DNA of 44,236 nucleotides from Acidimicrobiales bacterium (GTDB lineage Bacteria > Actinomycetota > Acidimicrobiia > Acidimicrobiales > SZUA-35). The stretch spans positions 69,197-113,432 of the forward strand of contig JAHDFH010000002.1 of the NCBI GenBank assembly GCA_020628305.1. Reading direction: 5' to 3'. Within the stretch, counting starts at the first letter, position 1. Each line of letters begins with the position of its first letter. Below, in pieces: positions 41,938 through 44,236 of this stretch. Both the position numbers and the translations under genes were made by a program. The notes beneath the pieces were generated by a model, which was not told the DNA's origin, ran no database searches, and saw nothing but the letters and a program-made list of their open reading frames with translations.

Positions 41938-43113
41938 ATGGAATTTAGACGAATCAATAATCTTCCTCCGTACGTTTTTTCGACCATCAATAAACTGAAG
42001 GTGGATGCCCGTCAGGCAGGTGAAGATGTTATTGACTTTGGATTCGGTAATCCAGATCTGCCTTCTCCTGAAGTAGCGGTTGAAAAAATTGCTGAAGCTG
42101 CGTCGCTGAAACACAACCATAGGTACTCCTTGAGTAGGGGAATCCCTAAATTGCGAGAAGCTATCGCTGGATACTATGACTCTAGGTTTGGAGTTGAGCT
42201 TGATCCAGATTCGGAAGTGATCAATGTAATTGGAGCTAAAGAGGGGTGTACCCATTTGATGTGGGTTTTGCTGCAACCGGGTGATTCTTGCTTGGTGCCT
42301 GCTCCTTCTTATCCCATTCACATCTGGGGGCCCATTTTTGCAGGTGCAGCGATTCGCGAAGTTCCATTAGCACCAGGAGATGAGTTTATCGACAATCTGG
42401 AACAGTCCTGGGAATATGCCTGGCCTAAGCCAAAGGTGCTAGTGATCTCATTCCCTCACAACCCGACTACGATTTGTGCAGACATAGACTTCTTAACCAA
42501 GATTGTTAACTTTGCGAAAGAAAAGGATCTAGTAGTCGTCCACGACAACGCTTATGCAGACCTAGGCTTTGACGGTTATGACCCTCCATCCATATTGCAG
42601 GTTCCTGGTGCCAAAGACTGTTGTGTAGAGCTCTACTCTATGACTAAATCCTTCTCTATGGCTGGTTGGCGGGTTGCGTTTATGGTTGGTAACAAGGAGA
42701 TTGTTGCAGCTCTAGCCAAGCTTAAGAGCTATTTGGACTATGGGACTTTTCAGCCTATTCAGATTGCGGCAACTGTGGCACTTCAAGAAGCTGCTGACCA
42801 TCCAAAACACGTCAATAAGATTTACCAAGAGCGTCGTAATGTGCTTTGTGATGGCCTAAACAAGATTGGCTGGGAAGTTGAGCGCCCACAAGGAACCATG
42901 TTTTTGTGGGCGTCCATTCCGGAACAATACTCACATATGTCCTCAGTTGAGATGAGTTCATTTTTGGTTAAGCATGCAAACGTGGCAACATCGCCTGGAG
43001 TCGGGTTTGGACCTGGCGGCGAGGGACATATTCGGTTTGCGATGATCGAAAACGAACAACGCACGATGCAAGGCATTCGGAATCTAAAGAAGGCTTTGCC
43101 CGACCTCGGATAG
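41938..43113 (+). CDS. alaC: AlaC-type aminotransferase (class I/II, PLP-dependent)
   Basis: 391 residues. It opens with RRINNLPPYVFSTINKLK, then FGFGNPDLPSPE, YSLSRGIPKLREAI, SYPIHIWG, SFPHNPTT, VVHDNAYADL and the PLP-binding Lys in SMTKSFSMAGWR. The wording parallels E. coli AlaC, a glutamate-pyruvate transaminase, throughout. Related enzymes act on other 2-oxo acids (LL-diaminopimelate aminotransferase is in the same family), so substrate is probable rather than certain. Its PLP would be supplied by the PdxST made in this window. Phosphofructokinase follows 25 bases later, with its own ribosome site. Confidence 0.88.
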   Translation: MEFRRINNLPPYVFSTINKLKVDARQAGEDVIDFGFGNPDLPSPEVAVEKIAEAASLKHNHRYSLSRGIPKLREAIAGYYDSRFGVELDPDSEVINVIGAKEGCTHLMWVLLQPGDSCLVPAPSYPIHIWGPIFAGAAIREVPLAPGDEFIDNLEQSWEYAWPKPKVLVISFPHNPTTICADIDFLTKIVNFAKEKDLVVVHDNAYADLGFDGYDPPSILQVPGAKDCCVELYSMTKSFSMAGWRVAFMVGNKEIVAALAKLKSYLDYGTFQPIQIAATVALQEAADHPKHVNKIYQERRNVLCDGLNKIGWEVERPQGTMFLWASIPEQYSHMSSVEMSSFLVKHANVATSPGVGFGPGGEGHIRFAMIENEQRTMQGIRNLKKALPDLG

Positions 43114-43125
43114 AGGGCAATTCGC

Positions 43126-43131
43126 AGGAGG
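43126..43131 (+). promoter_or_regulatory. Ribosome binding site of pfkA
   Basis: AGGAGG, seven bases before the ATG at 43139; the strongest Shine-Dalgarno seen in the window, fitting a gene read as the second member of a transcript. Confidence 0.8.
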
Positions 43132-43138
43132 TTAGGCA

Positions 43139-44167
43139 ATGAAAGTTGGAGTACTCACAGGTGGAGGCGACTGTCCTGGTCTTAATGCTGTGATTAGAGC
43201 AGTTGTTAGGCGCGGCCGGCAACACTATGAAGATGAGATCTTTGGGTTTTTAGATGGCTGGCGAGGGGTAGTCGAAAACGACTACCGTTTGCTTGATCGT
43301 CGTGCATTGCGCGGCGCTTTACCACGCGGGGGCACCATTTTAGGTACCTCAAGATTTAACCCCTTCAAGGTAGATGGAGGAGTCGAAGCGGTTAAGAAGA
43401 CCTTCCAAGATAACCAGCTAGATGCTCTTATTGCTATTGGTGGCGAAGGAACGCTTTCGTGCACCAACTCGATGTTTCAGCTTGGCTTGCCGGTGGTAGG
43501 AGTACCAAAGACAATTGATAACGATGTCGACCTAACCGAGCGAACCTTTGGGTTTGATACTGCTGTGTCGATCGCTACCGAAGCAATAGACCGCCTACAT
43601 ACAACAGCTGAGAGCCATGACCGAATCATGGTTGTTGAGGTTATGGGCCGCCACGTTGGTCATATTGCTACATGGGCAGGTATCGCCGGCGGTGCGACGG
43701 TCACCCTAATCCCAGAAGAACCTTTTGATATCGTTAGAGTTTGTGAATCGATAGAGCGTCGCCATCAGGCTGGTCGCTATGCATCTATTGTCGTTGTGGC
43801 TGAAGGGGCAAAACCAATCGACGGTACCTTGGAGGTGCCTGAAGATACCTTTGACGAGTTTGGCCATATCAGGCTTGGAGGAATCTCTCAGATTGTTGCT
43901 GATGAGATCGAGAATCGAACAGGGTACGAAACCAGAGTCACTATCCTTGGCCATGTTCAGCGTGGTGGCAGCCCAACGCCCTATGACCGAGTTCTGTCTA
44001 CCCGTTTTGGAATTGCCGCAATCGATGCAGTGCACGATGGAGCCTGGGGAGATATGGTGGCTTTGCAGAGTGACAAGATCACGCTGGTGAAGCTCCAAGA
44101 TGCGGTTAAACAACTAAAATTTGTGGATCCACAACTTTGGGCGACAGCACAAAACTTCTTCCCATAG
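43139..44167 (+). CDS. pfkA: 6-phosphofructokinase, ATP-type with mixed signature
   Basis: 342 residues; phosphorylates fructose 6-phosphate in glycolysis. VLTGGGDCPGLNAVIRA, AIGGEGTLSC, VPKTIDNDVDLTERTFGFDTA, MVVEVMGRHVGHIA and GHVQRGGSPTPYDR mark the family. The phosphoryl-donor site has Gly in GGEGT (ATP type; PPi enzymes have GGDD) and Lys in PKTIDND (usual in PPi enzymes; classic ATP-PFKs have Gly). This Gly/Lys pair is found in the actinobacterial ATP-dependent PFK group, so ATP is the likelier donor. The remaining 69 bases to the window end hold no feature I can see. Confidence 0.93.
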   Translation: MKVGVLTGGGDCPGLNAVIRAVVRRGRQHYEDEIFGFLDGWRGVVENDYRLLDRRALRGALPRGGTILGTSRFNPFKVDGGVEAVKKTFQDNQLDALIAIGGEGTLSCTNSMFQLGLPVVGVPKTIDNDVDLTERTFGFDTAVSIATEAIDRLHTTAESHDRIMVVEVMGRHVGHIATWAGIAGGATVTLIPEEPFDIVRVCESIERRHQAGRYASIVVVAEGAKPIDGTLEVPEDTFDEFGHIRLGGISQIVADEIENRTGYETRVTILGHVQRGGSPTPYDRVLSTRFGIAAIDAVHDGAWGDMVALQSDKITLVKLQDAVKQLKFVDPQLWATAQNFFP

Positions 44168-44236
44168 CTTATAGCTGACAATTATTGAAGTTATTCGGAA
44201 CAGCCGGTCCATCGATAGAGGCCGTTTCAGAGTCCG

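Noticed and set aside
43139-44167. Pyrophosphate-dependent phosphofructokinase
   Set aside because: Lys in PKTIDND would fit, but GGEGT lacks the second Asp of GGDD; the mixed pair is typical of actinobacterial ATP-dependent enzymes.
44168-44236. Start of another gene or promoter at the right edge
   Set aside because: No start codon with ribosome site or convincing -10 box with a following frame can be seen in the 69 bases.

Overview
The window reads as a compact chromosomal segment of an actinobacterium. Mycothiol ligase (mshC), an InhA-type enoyl reductase, and phosphatidylinositol mannoside (PIM) genes (PIP synthase, PatA-type acyltransferase, pimA, pimB) are hallmarks of Actinomycetota. 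The order thrS - HIT - pgsA - acyltransferase - pimA - (other) - pdxS - pdxT matches the mycobacterial order. GC was 45-50% in most lines I counted, low for the phylum, and genes overlap or abut. A streamlined lineage such as Acidimicrobiia is my best guess, but this is inference. I saw no tRNA, CRISPR array, insertion sequence or prophage.

Layout: 1-3195 holds the end of an LpdA-like flavoprotein, a biotin-dependent acyl-CoA carboxylase alpha chain (minus strand) and the divergent birA that would biotinylate it. 3229-8043 is a four-gene envelope block: M23 peptidase, two CNNM (DUF21/CBS) membrane proteins, M23 peptidase. 8040-8807 is the enoyl reductase (minus). 8847-9971 is mshC. 10010-17870 is the thrS/PIM block, with two membrane proteins of unknown function inside it and an M48-fold protein that has lost its zinc motif at its end. 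17901-19413 is pdxST (vitamin B6). 19514-24986 is an SOS mutasome (imuA', imuB, dnaE2) behind two LexA boxes. 25073-28686 holds a class A PBP, a zinc-ribbon coiled-coil protein and a small membrane protein. 28690-29032 is RNase P RNA (minus), back to back with trpD. 30187-32790 encodes a giant coiled coil ending in a NYN-like domain. 32872-39631 is a tight run of ALDH7, lysine dehydrogenase-like, ornithine cyclodeaminase, arginase, queG and pimB. 39685-44167 holds an SRPBCC protein, a degenerate SMC-like coiled coil, an AlaC-type aminotransferase and phosphofructokinase.

The strongest window-wide signal is promoter grammar. At thirteen protein genes a TANNNT box ends exactly 6 or 7 bases before the start codon, as expected for leaderless mRNAs, and this moves the start of mshC, thrS and the SRPBCC gene to an internal codon. 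Other points worth following are the M48 pseudopeptidase, a His in place of Arg in the PIP synthase catalytic motif, an atypical trpD PRPP loop, a 27-bp tandem duplication at two convergent stop codons, and the SOS cassette placed where many actinobacteria carry yebC-ruv.
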